NCBI RefSeq assembly: GCF_000003605.2
Contig: NW_003134345.1
Coordinates: forward strand, 112,949-172,975
DNA length: 60,027 nucleotides
Direction: 5' to 3'
DNA from: Saccoglossus kowalevskii
Taxonomy: Eukaryota > Hemichordata > Enteropneusta > Harrimaniidae
This document shows positions 18,373-30,100 of this stretch, piece by piece. The position numbers were made by a program, and so were the translations under genes. Below the pieces are notes generated by a model. That model made no database searches. It worked only from the letters and a program-made list of their open reading frames with translations, and was not told where the DNA came from. Positions within the stretch are counted from its first letter, which is position 1, and every line of letters starts with the position of its first letter.

Positions 18373-19330
18373 GTGGACTGACATCGTATGTTCAGTAGCA
18401 ATTGGTACCGGGTAATACTTGTAGCCGTTATTGCATAATCACAAAGCCGCACTACAATATATTTTGTTGACAATGAGTCTCTGCATAAAATATTGTCTCA
18501 CAAAATTATATTATTTAAAATGAACTGAAAAAAGGTTATTTTTAATCAATGTTCAATTGTAAAAAAAGGTTATTTTAGTCTCTTTGTAAAGTTTTATTTT
18601 TTTATAGTATTTTTGAAGATGTTTAGACATTACGCTACTGCACCAGGTGGGAAATGGTGGGAAATTTGGTTTTTTAGTAGATATCAACTATATTGCCACT
18701 TGTGACACTGTTGTTTCCTTTTACATGATTAAGTTATTTACAACACCTTGAAGGGGAGACTGTAAATTCTTGACATTATACTGTGGGTATATGTTTTACA
18801 CCACTGTTTCTATTCTAATTTTAATCTTTCAATTTGCTGTGAGATTACAGGCTAATAAGTTAATATCTCTGTTAAAATCAATGATTTTATAGTTTATTTT
18901 TTCACTTAAACTTGCTTACCCAAAAGTAGAATTGTCACCTGGATTTTGTGAGTATTATATTTTAATAATTCATTATTGTGATTTTTTAATGAGTCAGACA
19001 CCATAGAACTTGAAAATAAGTCTTATATAGCGTTTCACTTTATATAGAAGAATGTCCTTAGTCATCTATGTCTATGTCTATGTCTATATCTATGATGGAA
19101 TATGTGGTCTGTGAGGTCTTCAACTATTGCATGATTTGGTAAGAAAGTGGCCAAGCCAAAGGTATTAAAGCATCAACAATTGTAACATATTAAATTGATT
19201 GCAATTTATACCAGTGTATGGGAGCACTGTTGGCATGCTACCAGTCTAGCAGCCTCTGTACAATACCAAAATAGCATACCGGTACACAGACTTGGATTCT
19301 TTTTAATAAATTCACTGTGACTAGACTTAA

Positions 19331-19541
19331 TACTGTAAAATGACTAATTTTTACTGGGTTTAAATTTTACTGATTTAGCATTTCAGGCATATCCAGTGGG
19401 TTTTAAATTCACGGTTTTATCATTTAGATAATGTGTTCTATGCTAAATTTAACATATTCACTGGGTTTTAATTTAGCACATTTTCCAGTCAGCGAAATAA
19501 GCAAAATTGAAACCCAGTGAATAATTAACCCTTTTACAGTA
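19331..19541. mobile_element. MITE with long inverted ends, TA-flanked (divergent copy)
   Basis: Left end TACTGTAAAATGACTAATTT, right end complement TACTGTAAAAGGGTTAATTA, each followed by a CACTGGGTTT-type block. The ends form long inverted repeats bounded by TA. The layout matches the copies at 20264 and 24260, but the internal sequence is more diverged, so it is a related subfamily. It is non-coding and non-autonomous; TA ends would fit Tc1/mariner-type transposition. Confidence 0.7.
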
Positions 19542-20263
19542 CATAGTTGGCACATGACATCAGTAAACCCTGCATGATGTTGATACTTTGTGGGACCAAT
19601 CTGTGTACAGCTTTGTGTAATATATGTATTAATACCATGCATAGTAGTTAAATGAGCAAATCAGATGTTCTGCATTGTATTTTCAAGTTCTGTTTAAATG
19701 TATGAATGAATGACTGTATCAGAACCAGTATTAAAATGTTGTTCAGTTTTTGATGTTATACCATTACTTCCTGAAGCAGCCAGAGTCTTTGAGTTTGTAG
19801 TTCGTTGTATTGTGCTTTTATTTAGTGTCTCACAACACTGGCAATAAATAGAACAATTATACTTTCATGTTTTGTGTTGTTTTTAACCAGTCAGACACAG
19901 CCCATCTTTGCCAGCCATTATACCTATGCAGAATTCACCCTATAGATCTATATTCACTGTTAACAAAATCAATCATAACAGTGCATGCTTTGATGCATTT
20001 CCATGGTCCATCCATCATAAAGTCGTGTATTCTGACATGTTTTCATTGGATTTTTGGAAAAATGTCCATGCATTATTTGATGGAAAATAATTTGTTACAA
20101 TCAGAATTTCCAATCTTATAAATGACATATAATTTGTTCATTGTATGTCACAAAGAATATAGGAACAAATGTTAAATGCCTCTCACATTGCCATTTTCAT
20201 GGTTTGTTACAAAAAAGTAGTTCTGTGACCATTTCTTTCACACATACTATACAGTCAGTTACA

Positions 20264-20461
20264 TACTGTGGAATACTTTATTTTTGCTGGAATTAATTTT
20301 CGCTGGTGTTTTGTGTGGAATTTATTTTCACTGTTTTTTGATGAGTTTAATGTGAAATATAGGAAAAAAAGTATATTCGCTGGATTTTATTTTCTTGGAA
20401 ACATCCCTTCAGCGAAAATAGCGAAAATAAATTCCAAGCGAAAATAAAGTATTCTACAGTA
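20264..20461. mobile_element. MITE with long inverted ends, TA-flanked (198 bp)
   Basis: The left arm reads TACTGTGGAATACTTTATTT and continues with 'gctggaattaattttcgctg'; the right arm complement reads TACTGTAGAATACTTTATTT and continues with 'cgcttggaattta'. The arms are almost perfectly inverted over about 40 bp. The inverted symmetry extends outward for a few bases (ACATA), so the exact end is uncertain; TA is the likely target duplication. Confidence 0.8.
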
Positions 20462-20962
20462 TGTGACCGCCCATCAGCCCTCTAGAGCAAGGGAAGTAAC
20501 ACTGAACATAAACACCATGACTTGCAATGCACTGCTTGTGGGTGTCCATCAACTAAGTCTCGTCATGATCATTGTCATTGAGTCTGATATATCCATGAGG
20601 AAGCTACAATTGTACATTACCCTGGCATATTCCATAATTCTGTCCAGGTGTGCCCAGCACAATATCAATATAAAATGCAGGCACACAACAAAACCTCCAT
20701 AAGACCATGTACTTGCAGCCGAGTTCGTTACTATTATCTAAAAAACTTCTTCCTGACAAACCGATCAACTTATGCCTACATCCGTCTATTAGATAATAAT
20801 ATCTAAATATCCACATAGTGATGGTTATTGGCTACCCTTTCTGGATATTGTAATTACTTAGGTAGGGTACAGCCATCTTCCAGCTTACCAGCAAAAATCA
20901 CCATCACTAGAAACTTTTTTAGTTTCATTGTTTATTATTCACCGCAAATTAATTGCTCCAAT

Positions 20963-21005
20963 CATGGAGGTGAAAGACTTTTGTCTTCTGTATTTTACCT
21001 CCATG
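20963..21005. mobile_element. 43-bp minimal MITE with 7-bp target duplication
   Basis: CATGGAGGTGAAAGAC and its near-inverse ending in TTTTACCTCCATG are separated by only a few bases. The element is flanked on both sides by CTCCAAT (20956-20962 and 21006-21012). Ends and duplication length match the 421-bp element at 25877-26297, so this is an internally deleted copy reduced to its inverted repeats. Confidence 0.8.
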
Positions 21006-21663
21006 CTCCAATACACCTAACCAACCACACCTTCCCCGTCACTTATCAGGGTTGTGATGTTTGCACAAGAACTTGAGCTAAAATTAAATTTGCATCTGGT
21101 TTTACCCATGATACCTTGCATCATCTAGCTGTGACCCCAAAATATTTTCAGGTTAGGACTACTGGTGGTAACTTCTTCCCACATTTGTCTATTAGACAAT
21201 AATATTAATTAATTAGAGGATATAAACATTAAGCAAGGGTATTTGGCAACAGATACAAGACCTTTCCAGGGAAAAATAGTATATTTGGCAAGAAATAATA
21301 AGTAATTAACTAATAATTTTTGCACATAAAAGAAGCAACTAAAGTAAAAAATATGATTATTTGCATTTATGCTGATTGACAAATGTCTAATTTGAATGAT
21401 ATGCAAACAAAGAACGCACATATTACTCATAGGGAGATTTTGGTGCAACTGCAATAATATTAATTTTGGCAATAATTATTTACTTGTACCCTGTTTTGAT
21501 CAGTAGATCATACACCTGCAATCACTATGAACAGTTCTCATAGTAGTCATATTGATTCGGCTGGCACTACTTTCGAAGTTTCGAAGCAGGATCACAGGTC
21601 TTGTAGATATAAGTAAGACCTTGCTTCAGCATGCTAGTTTCAGGCTAACCACATAATTATTAT

Positions 21664-21685
21664 AAAAAAAAAAAAAAAAAAAAAA
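21664..21685 (+). repeat. A-homopolymer of 22 bases
   Basis: Twenty-two A residues; it may be the tail of a retroposed sequence, but no body could be recognised upstream. Confidence 0.9.
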
Positions 21686-23589
21686 TCATGAAACAAAATG
21701 ATCTGGCTCATACTGATTGCAATTAAAGACACAATATATAGTTTCCCTATATAGCTCTTTCATTCATCTTTTATTGCCAATCAGGATACATTGTACATGT
21801 CAATGAATTTTCACAAGTATAAAATGAATTTCTAAATGCCAAAATATTGATGCTAGTAAGAATACAACTTATTGATTATATGCATGTGTGAGGAAATGAA
21901 TTGACAGCTAGGTTAGCAAACATAAAATTCTACCCTGATGGTATGGCTTATGTTGGTGAATTAAATGACGGGTAAGAAAAACAGAACAGTATTAAATTTT
22001 TCATTACAAAATTGATCCAATTGCTTGTTTGCATGGAACTATTGGTAGAACATTAGAAAAGTCTTATTGAATGTTACATGAGTGACTGTTTACGGTTGCT
22101 TTCACAAGACACATGTAAGTAATTATAAAATTAACAACATACATAAAACAATTTCAATGAATACTCTATAGTAGTAGAAATTGTAATACTTGTAATCAAA
22201 GAATAGTTCATCTGTTAGTTGCTGCTAATATACTATAAATCACTCATGAAATTCTTGCTGTGGCACACGCATACTGCAACAAAATTCTCAAGTCTTTCAA
22301 TATTCCTCCTTGCAAAACTAATTTACTCAATATAATTTCACAACTACTATTTCTAGAAACGTAAATGAACAATGTTTGATTAAATTTTGAAAACAAAGAA
22401 AAATGCAAACGAATTCAGCTCTATGATTGGCACAACAGGAAGAATAGACTCTTGAAGACTTCCATGGTAAAGTATGGATGGACGGATAGTTTAAAATCAA
22501 ATTGTAAATCAATGTAGGAAATAGAGTTGAATATGGACACGACTTAGATTTCAAAAGCAGCAACCAGTGCTGACAAATTCAAAATTATTTATCAAATATT
22601 TTTATATTAATATGATAGTCTTAACAGTTATGCTGTTATCTAGTAAATACCTTATGAATATTCACTATCTGCCAGTCAATTCAATGTTAAATTGTTATTC
22701 TTAATTTTTGAGTAAAAATATTAGTCATAAATACACTGAATAAAGAGGGTAATGTTGGCTGGATAGAAAACACTGGCGTTTACACATCATAGGCTACATG
22801 TACATGGAGAAACAGGTACAGCCAAGATTTGTCCCATATTACTTTGCTTAATTGTAGCAAGTAGCAATTATCCATCCACATTGCATAGTGGGACATTTAA
22901 TTTTGATGTAAATAAGATATCATTTAACATATAAAAAAATATGTAGTTGAAACTGAATTGCACAAAATACATACTGTTGCTTTTACAGACTGCTTGAACA
23001 CTTAACCCCATTCTAAGTTGTGAATGATAGCAACAATCAAAATATGAAACTACATGCCTATTTCCAACTGAATGTAACTAAAATATTTAACATCTTTGAA
23101 AACAACATTCTAGAATATTAATATGAGGTTCAAAGTTACTTTGAAATTAAAATAAATGAAGGAGATCTTCTATTTTCCAAATACTCACAAGAAATCACAA
23201 TAGAACTCTTGTATAGTTAGTGAATAAATTCCATGACAAGACATTGTCTCCCATGATGCAGTGCACTGGTTTTATTGTAAAGATAGTATATAATTAAATT
23301 TAACATATTTTAAGTAAAATCCATTTTTAAAATATCATTTTGTAATATGCAACTATGAGCTATGCAACAAAATGCACTGATGATGAAAACTGGAAATATT
23401 TAAAAATCTGAAAATTCAAAATTTGAATTTGTACTAATAATGAGTTTGTTATGTGGTACTAAAAACCAAATTGCATCATACAGAAAATATGAAAATAGCA
23501 TCAATACCTATGTCCTGCATAGCAAAGTAATTCAAATATTTACAATCTTTTTACCCTGGGTTAAAAACTTTCAGAACCAGAGATTCTGA

Positions 23590-23604
23590 CCACTAGGGGG
23601 CGCT
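23590..23604 (+). promoter_or_regulatory. CTCF-like motif CCACTAGGGGGCGCT
   Basis: CCACTAGGGGGCGCT fits the bilaterian CTCF core (CCASYAGRKGGCRC) at every core position. It lies about 230 bp beyond the stop of the minus-strand QRICH2-like gene, between the two convergent genes. Binding is not shown; such motifs also occur by chance or inside repeats, but a GC-rich exact match in AT-rich DNA is notable. Confidence 0.5.
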
Positions 23605-23764
23605 ATGTATTAGTAAAAAGTGTATTGTCACCAAACGCCTTTACCAATATATTTATTTAAATTTTATAAAAAAGTCATCAGTCTAATTACATCATTAAAG
23701 TAAATATTTAGATTAATGTGTGCTGTAAACGTCAGATAAAAGTATTGGATACTGTTAAAATATT

Positions 23765-23770
23765 TTTATT
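23765..23770 (-). terminator. Poly(A) signal AATAAA of the QRICH2-like gene
   Basis: The complement of TTTATT reads AATAAA on the minus strand, about 62 bases after the TAA stop at 23833-23835, a normal position for a short 3' UTR. Confidence 0.55.
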
Positions 23771-23832
23771 ACAGTAAAATTTCTAATGTGTAAATTGTTT
23801 TATGCAAGTCCTCTAAGGCTATAATACAATTG

Positions 23833-24180
23833 TTAGTTTTCATCTGGCTTTGGTGAAGATTGCCTGATTTCCTCTGCTTGTAACTGTGTAGATTCAGGAA
23901 CAGCTTGTGGTACTTCAACAGCCACACCTGAGGGAGTAGCTGGGCGAGGTCCAATAACATCTTGAGGAGATGTCCGTGGCGACCCTTGAGATGCTGGACG
24001 AGCTGAACTAGGTCTGCCTGACGTTGGACGTGATGCTGGACGAGCTGACATAGGCCTGCCTGCTGAGCTTGGTCGATGTATATCTTGATGTTCTGGCATG
24101 TTTGAACTTGGTGCTGGTGTAATTAACCGACGTGACCTTCCACTCATAGGATGTGTTGATTTAGTAGTCCTAGATACACT
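23833..24180 (-). CDS. QRICH2: QRICH2-like exon 23, Arg-Pro-Ser tail and stop
   Basis: Phase 0 acceptor 'atatacag', 115 codons and TAA (23833-23835). The tail repeats R-P-x-S-x-R motifs (RPMSARPASRPTSGRPSS) and is probably disordered; it ends SSPKPDEN. Confidence 0.92.
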   Translation of the reverse strand, partial: SVSRTTKSTHPMSGRSRRLITPAPSSNMPEHQDIHRPSSAGRPMSARPASRPTSGRPSSARPASQGSPRTSPQDVIGPRPATPSGVAVEVPQAVPESTQLQAEEIRQSSPKPDEN

Positions 24181-27100
24181 CTGTATATAAAGCAATGACC
24201 AGGGATAGCATATATTAAAGTGTGTTTGCTGGTCATTATACATACAGGGGGGGGGGGGGTACTGTGAAATACTTTATTTTAGCTGGAATTAATTTTCGCT
24301 GAATCACTTTTCGGGTGTTTTCACTGATTTTTGACGAGTTGAATGTAAAATATAGAAAAAAGGTATATTCACTGGATTTTATTTTCACTGACTCATTCCT
24401 TCAGCGAAAATAGTCAAAATTAATTCCAAGTGAAAAAAAGTATTTTACAGTAGAAAAAAAGAAAACATACTAATCTTCTCCTACAACACATGTTACACTG
24501 TTATGAGTTTGATTTACATTCATACACACGTGTCACATGTTTCTCATGAGTTTAAACGTCCCAATCATCATATACACATTATTAATCATAATAATAATCA
24601 CATCTACCTTAACAGATTGCCCTGGTAATGCTGGTAGTTTACTATCATCATCAGTTTCACCGCGGCCTTTATAAATATGCCCATCAGCACCTTGTAACTC
24701 AGTTTCCAACCTGCCAACACAATGCAAACAAATATGTTGATTTTTCTAAAGCTGGTCCACTCTTGTTCATTACATGATATAACACCACATCACAATTAAA
24801 CGTTAATTTCACTACATGCAAATTAACTTCATTTTCAGAACTGTTACATTATACAAACCAATTACAATATTATATTTATTGCTCTGTGACCCATAACGTC
24901 ACTAAATATCATTTAATTTAGCAGTGCGATTAACTTTACAATACAAAAATAACTGCACATTCAATTGATTTTGTTATAACATCTGTGACAATTCGTGTTT
25001 ATTTTTGATAAATGCAAATAAGAATCACCTTGGGCCAAGCACATGCACATTTAATAGAACAAATATTATATTGACAAGACGGCAAACATGTTTTAACCAA
25101 TACAGTGGAGAATATATTGTTTTCTTGTATTGAATCATACAAGTGCTATAACATTACATTTTACACCATTTACTTACATGCTATAACATCATCAATATTT
25201 AGGGCGTTTCAGTTTTGAAAATCAAAGCATAGAAAAAAAAACAATAAATCATTAAAATTGCGTACTGTAAACAGACAAAGTGAACAACTGTAAAGCAGTT
25301 TTTTTAGCATTAACCTTTTCAAAAATACCTTGACCTAAGACTTTTGGTTCTAATCTGTAAAGCAATATACAGCAAATACAGAAATGAAAATATAAAATCG
25401 CACGATTTAATGGGTCCATAAAATGTATAAAAAAACTTACCGTCCTGATACAATGGGAGTTGGTGGTTCCTCATCCTGGAATAACTGACTGTAAATAAAC
25501 AAGTCATTGTTAATGACACAGTCCTGGTTACAATTAAGGGAAATGTTATTTATGCCTATTAAAAATTAAATAATACAAATCGAATTGTTATGGACATGTA
25601 TTGTTACATGTAATTAAATTGGATATGCAAATCTATGGTCATGTGAACAGGTAAATTGTTTCTAAATGAATTTGTAGTGTATGGTCAGTAATTGACAGTG
25701 AATAATAGACTAATGTAGTATCAACAAAAATCAGATTTATTACAAGACTTCTAAATTTGCAATCTACTCCCTGGTAATTTATTGTCACAAACTTTATACT
25801 TTTATCTGCTATTTCTCATATTTATGCAATTCATTAGATTATTTGTTAGGCAATACTAAAAGACACTTTTTCTAACCATGGAGGTAAAAGACAGGAGTTA
25901 CAACTAGTTTAAGATCAAAGGTTCCATGATCATTACCGCCGTTTACTTTATGTGATTATAACGTTTGCTTGTTAATCTAGCAGCTAACAACAAATTATCT
26001 ACAGATAAGATAACGGACGTATTTCAGGAGCCCGTGGGATTATTTGAAAACCGTTGGACTGGAAAGGTGTGTATGCATTTGCGAAGACGAAGTTGATGAC
26101 TGTTTTAATTCAGCGAAAGTAAATGAAATTGAAAAAGTCGTGATTGAGGAGGATATATGGATTGCAATAAAACAATAAAACCATCATCTCAAAACCGCGA
26201 CACCTGGATAATAGCGAAATACGTACCCAGAAGTCATGCAATAACAAAGGAAATAGGCTTAAACCAGTTGTATCTCTTTCTGTCTTTTACCTCAATGTTC
26301 TAACTACATGTATGTTTTCATGGCAGGAAATTAAGGCACTTCACAATTTAATTAAAAGGAAGCACAAGTCAAATATGAATGTGTACCAAGTGAATGGAAT
26401 AAACAACTTGAAGTGTCAGTTAAAGTTTACTCACACTCGTATAGCCATGATCTATTGTACAAGCTATTATGTATCTCAGGAGGAAATCTTGCCATTCATG
26501 AATTCATTTGTAACAACACTCACTCATTTGTGCTATGTAAGACTCTGTGATACAGTAACTGTTATCTTATCAGAACAAAACTAATTCCCTGAATAGATTC
26601 TACATTTGGAAATTAGGTTAGTTTTTTCTTATACATTTTGTAGTTGTACATTGTAATGCTTGCTATTCAACATTTCTTTCCAGACTGAATAAATTAAATG
26701 GTTACCGTATTTGAGGTGTTTTCATGGTCAAAATAAGTAATATTTTAATGATTCACTATACAACTAACTTTTGGTTTATATGCACATTTATTTGAGATGC
26801 GCTTCTAATAGAGACCTATCATAAAAACAGAAATTAAAGAGATACTTACTTTAGATGTGTCATTCTTGTAATTCTTCGATGAGGGTAGGTCATAGTATGA
26901 CTTCCACCACAGGCACGTGAAGTCACATAGTACTCAGTGTCCGTCATATTTTGACTATAGAATTAACATACACTAAATTAGTCATATACAATTACAGTGA
27001 AGGTGGTCTGTCAAGAGATTTCAAAAGCCATAATGTTTATTTATTTAAAAGTATATCAATACAGATGGTTTGCCTAAAATATGTGATAGATGTGCCATAG

Positions 27101-30100
27101 AAGCCTAGACAAGACAGACTGCATGTTTGTAACCATGGCTGCTATGTGATGAACAATCAGCACTCACTGCTGAAGTGGGAGAAAATATATACTGTCTACC
27201 ATTTAAAATTTATCGGTATAAATTTTTCTGAATTAATCATTTTTGAGCATTCATGTCAAAATTTCCCAAAGTAACTGTGACTCACTGTCTTAAAACCACA
27301 GAGAACATGTTTAAATCCACAAAACTCTGCATTTTTCCCTGACTTGCAAACATTAAATAAACAAAAATTGTTCTCCATTGAAATTAAAGTTGTTTACAGT
27401 ACCACCTAGTCATTGGTTGGCTTTTTAGTCACCGTGGTTGGCCAGTTAGAATTATCATCATCAGCATTTCAAACCATATTATACATGTAAAATGCCAATC
27501 TTGCTTTAATAGACTTTTGTGAAGCTGAGTAACATTCCTTGAATACACAGATTACACAGCAAAATATAAATGCAAACAACAAAACATTATGGATTAAATC
27601 CCATAGATGAACCATCAAATTATTGTGACATAGTAGAATGCAAGCACTCAGTGCGACATATGGTAACAGTGCAGGCACCCAGCAATACAAAATACCTGGT
27701 ATGGAAAGCATAGGAAGATGGTTTGCGCCGACTCTGTTTTGTGCTAATGGTGTGTGCACCACCAACGCTGCGTGGTGTAAAAAGGCGATCTGCATACTCA
27801 GAAAAGTCTTGGCTGTAATAATGTATGCAACTATTAGATGTATATAGCATGCAGGAAGCATAGCAGCTAAAATAAAAAAAGGGGAATAAAGTCTTGGCTG
27901 TAATAATAGAGGCATGCTATATTTTTTGGTAATCTGTAATAGACAGGGAAAGGGAGAAGCTGATAAATAAACATGCTAATAATATTGGTATTTAATAGAC
28001 AGTGATCTGATAGGTTGATAGGAATGTATGGATAATACAGAATGTTTTGGCTGACAGGTGTGAAGTGCAATAGTGGCAGTATGAATACACCAGTAGTACT
28101 GTGGATGAATGCAATGGTGTCATGTGTACATCAAGTGGAAAATAGAAGTGTTCGACATGACAAAGATCAAAGTACTGTGGATGAATGCAATGGTGTCATG
28201 TGTACATCAAGTGGAAAATAGAAGTGTTCAACATTAAAGATCAAAGTACTGTGGATGAATGCAATGGTGCCATGTGTACATCAAGTGGAAAATAGAAGTG
28301 TTCAACATTAAAGATCAAAGTACTGTGGATGAATGCAATGGTGCCATGTGTACATCAAGTGGAAAATAGGAGTGTTCAACATGACAAAGATCAAAGTACT
28401 GTGGATGAATGCAATGGTGCCATGTGTACATCAAGTGGAAAATAGAAGTGTTCAACATGACAAAGATCAAAGTACTGTGGCTGACTAGTACAACTGTACG
28501 GTTTGTAATTACATATTCAAACTTGAAGTCATGGATTGTATGCAGACATGCAAAGGTCCACTGTACATCAATCCTTACCTCGTCCTCTCATACCTACTGT
28601 GCCTGATAATTAATTATGACAAAAAATATAACAAGTGAAAATTTTGTCAGTTGTATGAATTCAGATTTGAAATAAAAACTATTTCCATGCTTCAATGGCA
28701 AACATCTGGTACTCAAATAATGATAACATTTGATAGGGATAATTTAACTTAAGTTTGGAGTGCAATGTGGGCAGACTAACCAGACAACTCAGCAGTGTAT
28801 TGCGCCCTCTATCTACCAAAAGCCAATCATTACAGGGAAAGCTGGGGCATATTAATATGCAAGTGATGACATATGAATTTGGTACATGAAAATTAAGTCT
28901 TGAAATTTTGTGATTGTCAGTAATCTGAAAAAAATTATTATAAATATGTAAAGTAATGCAAATATCTATTATATGCCACATAGCATGTGAGAAAACTATC
29001 ATCAATATTAGCAAGTTTATTTTCTCAGTCTAAAAATTTTGAAATAGTACAAACCTTTTCTTTTAGTGGGGTCACTGCTGGCAGTGAAAGGGTGCATGAA
29101 ATGTTTTTCATAACATGGCTAGTATGAATAAATAAATGAATAAAATTCTTTAAATTGACCAGATAGGAATGAGTGTTGCTAAAGAAGACATGAAAGAAGT
29201 ACCAGGATCTACAGTTACCCATGGATGTTGTTAACTGTAAATTTTTGAAAATATTCATAAATGTTGATTCAAATGAGAAGTTGTTATTTGCTATTTGGAT
29301 GCTTGTTTATATCATCCTTTAGAGTCTAAGTGTTAAACTGAAAGATGCATGATTACGGTAGATGATGCTCAGAAAACATTCATTGAAATAATAGTTTCAC
29401 AAAATCATGGAATTCACAGTTAATACAGAAATTGGTTAGACTATTTTCAACTGTCATTAAGAGTTTCTCAATCGTAAACCAAATCCATGGATAACCTAAA
29501 ACAAGTTCAGAGAAACCAACCAATGTAATCAAGAATAAATATAACCCAACAGTAAACATTCCTAGTCTCCACAGTAATAAAAGAAAATGTGCAAGAAAAG
29601 TTTTGTGTAAGTGATATTGCACAGAGAAATCAAAGATATGTACATGGTAACAATATGACTGGAGGTCCATAATGCCTGCCTGCACTGTTAACAACCACTT
29701 GAATATCTGTTGACTTATTTTGCTTAAAACTGGTATTGCATATACTGTAATTATTATTCAAGTCCACACTTACTTGTCTTCATATTAATCATGTCTGCAT
29801 TGAAAAAAAACTAAATATCGACTTCAAAATTTTGCTTAATCTTATTAATAATAACTATTGTTTTGTTTATTTTAATACTTTATATAATATTAAAAGAGAT
29901 GCAGGCATATTCTCTTGATTCAATTAACATTTTAAAAGTAATATAAAAATATAATATAATAACACTGCAATTTGCACATTCTGAGCATGATCTGTCAGAT
30001 CATAGGCATTTAAAGAAAGCTTTTCAAATCAGCTATGCTGTATTTCTTACTAATCTGTTTATGCCTACCTATTATTGATTATAAATAATGTAAATGTCTG

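Larger units (their letters stand above)
16789..23832. other. Tail-to-tail intergenic region between PP1 and QRICH2-like genes
   Basis: The region holds the PP1 3' UTR at its left end, a degenerate 30-bp tandem repeat, four small DNA-transposon copies, a 22-base A-run (21664-21685), a CTCF-like motif, and the poly(A) region of the minus-strand gene at its right end. No additional gene was recognised. Confidence 0.6.

Noticed and set aside
27469-27915. 148-residue hydrophobic open frame on the minus strand
   Set aside because: It overlaps the true exon 27696-27812 in another frame; no family resemblance, and the hydrophobicity follows from T-rich sequence.
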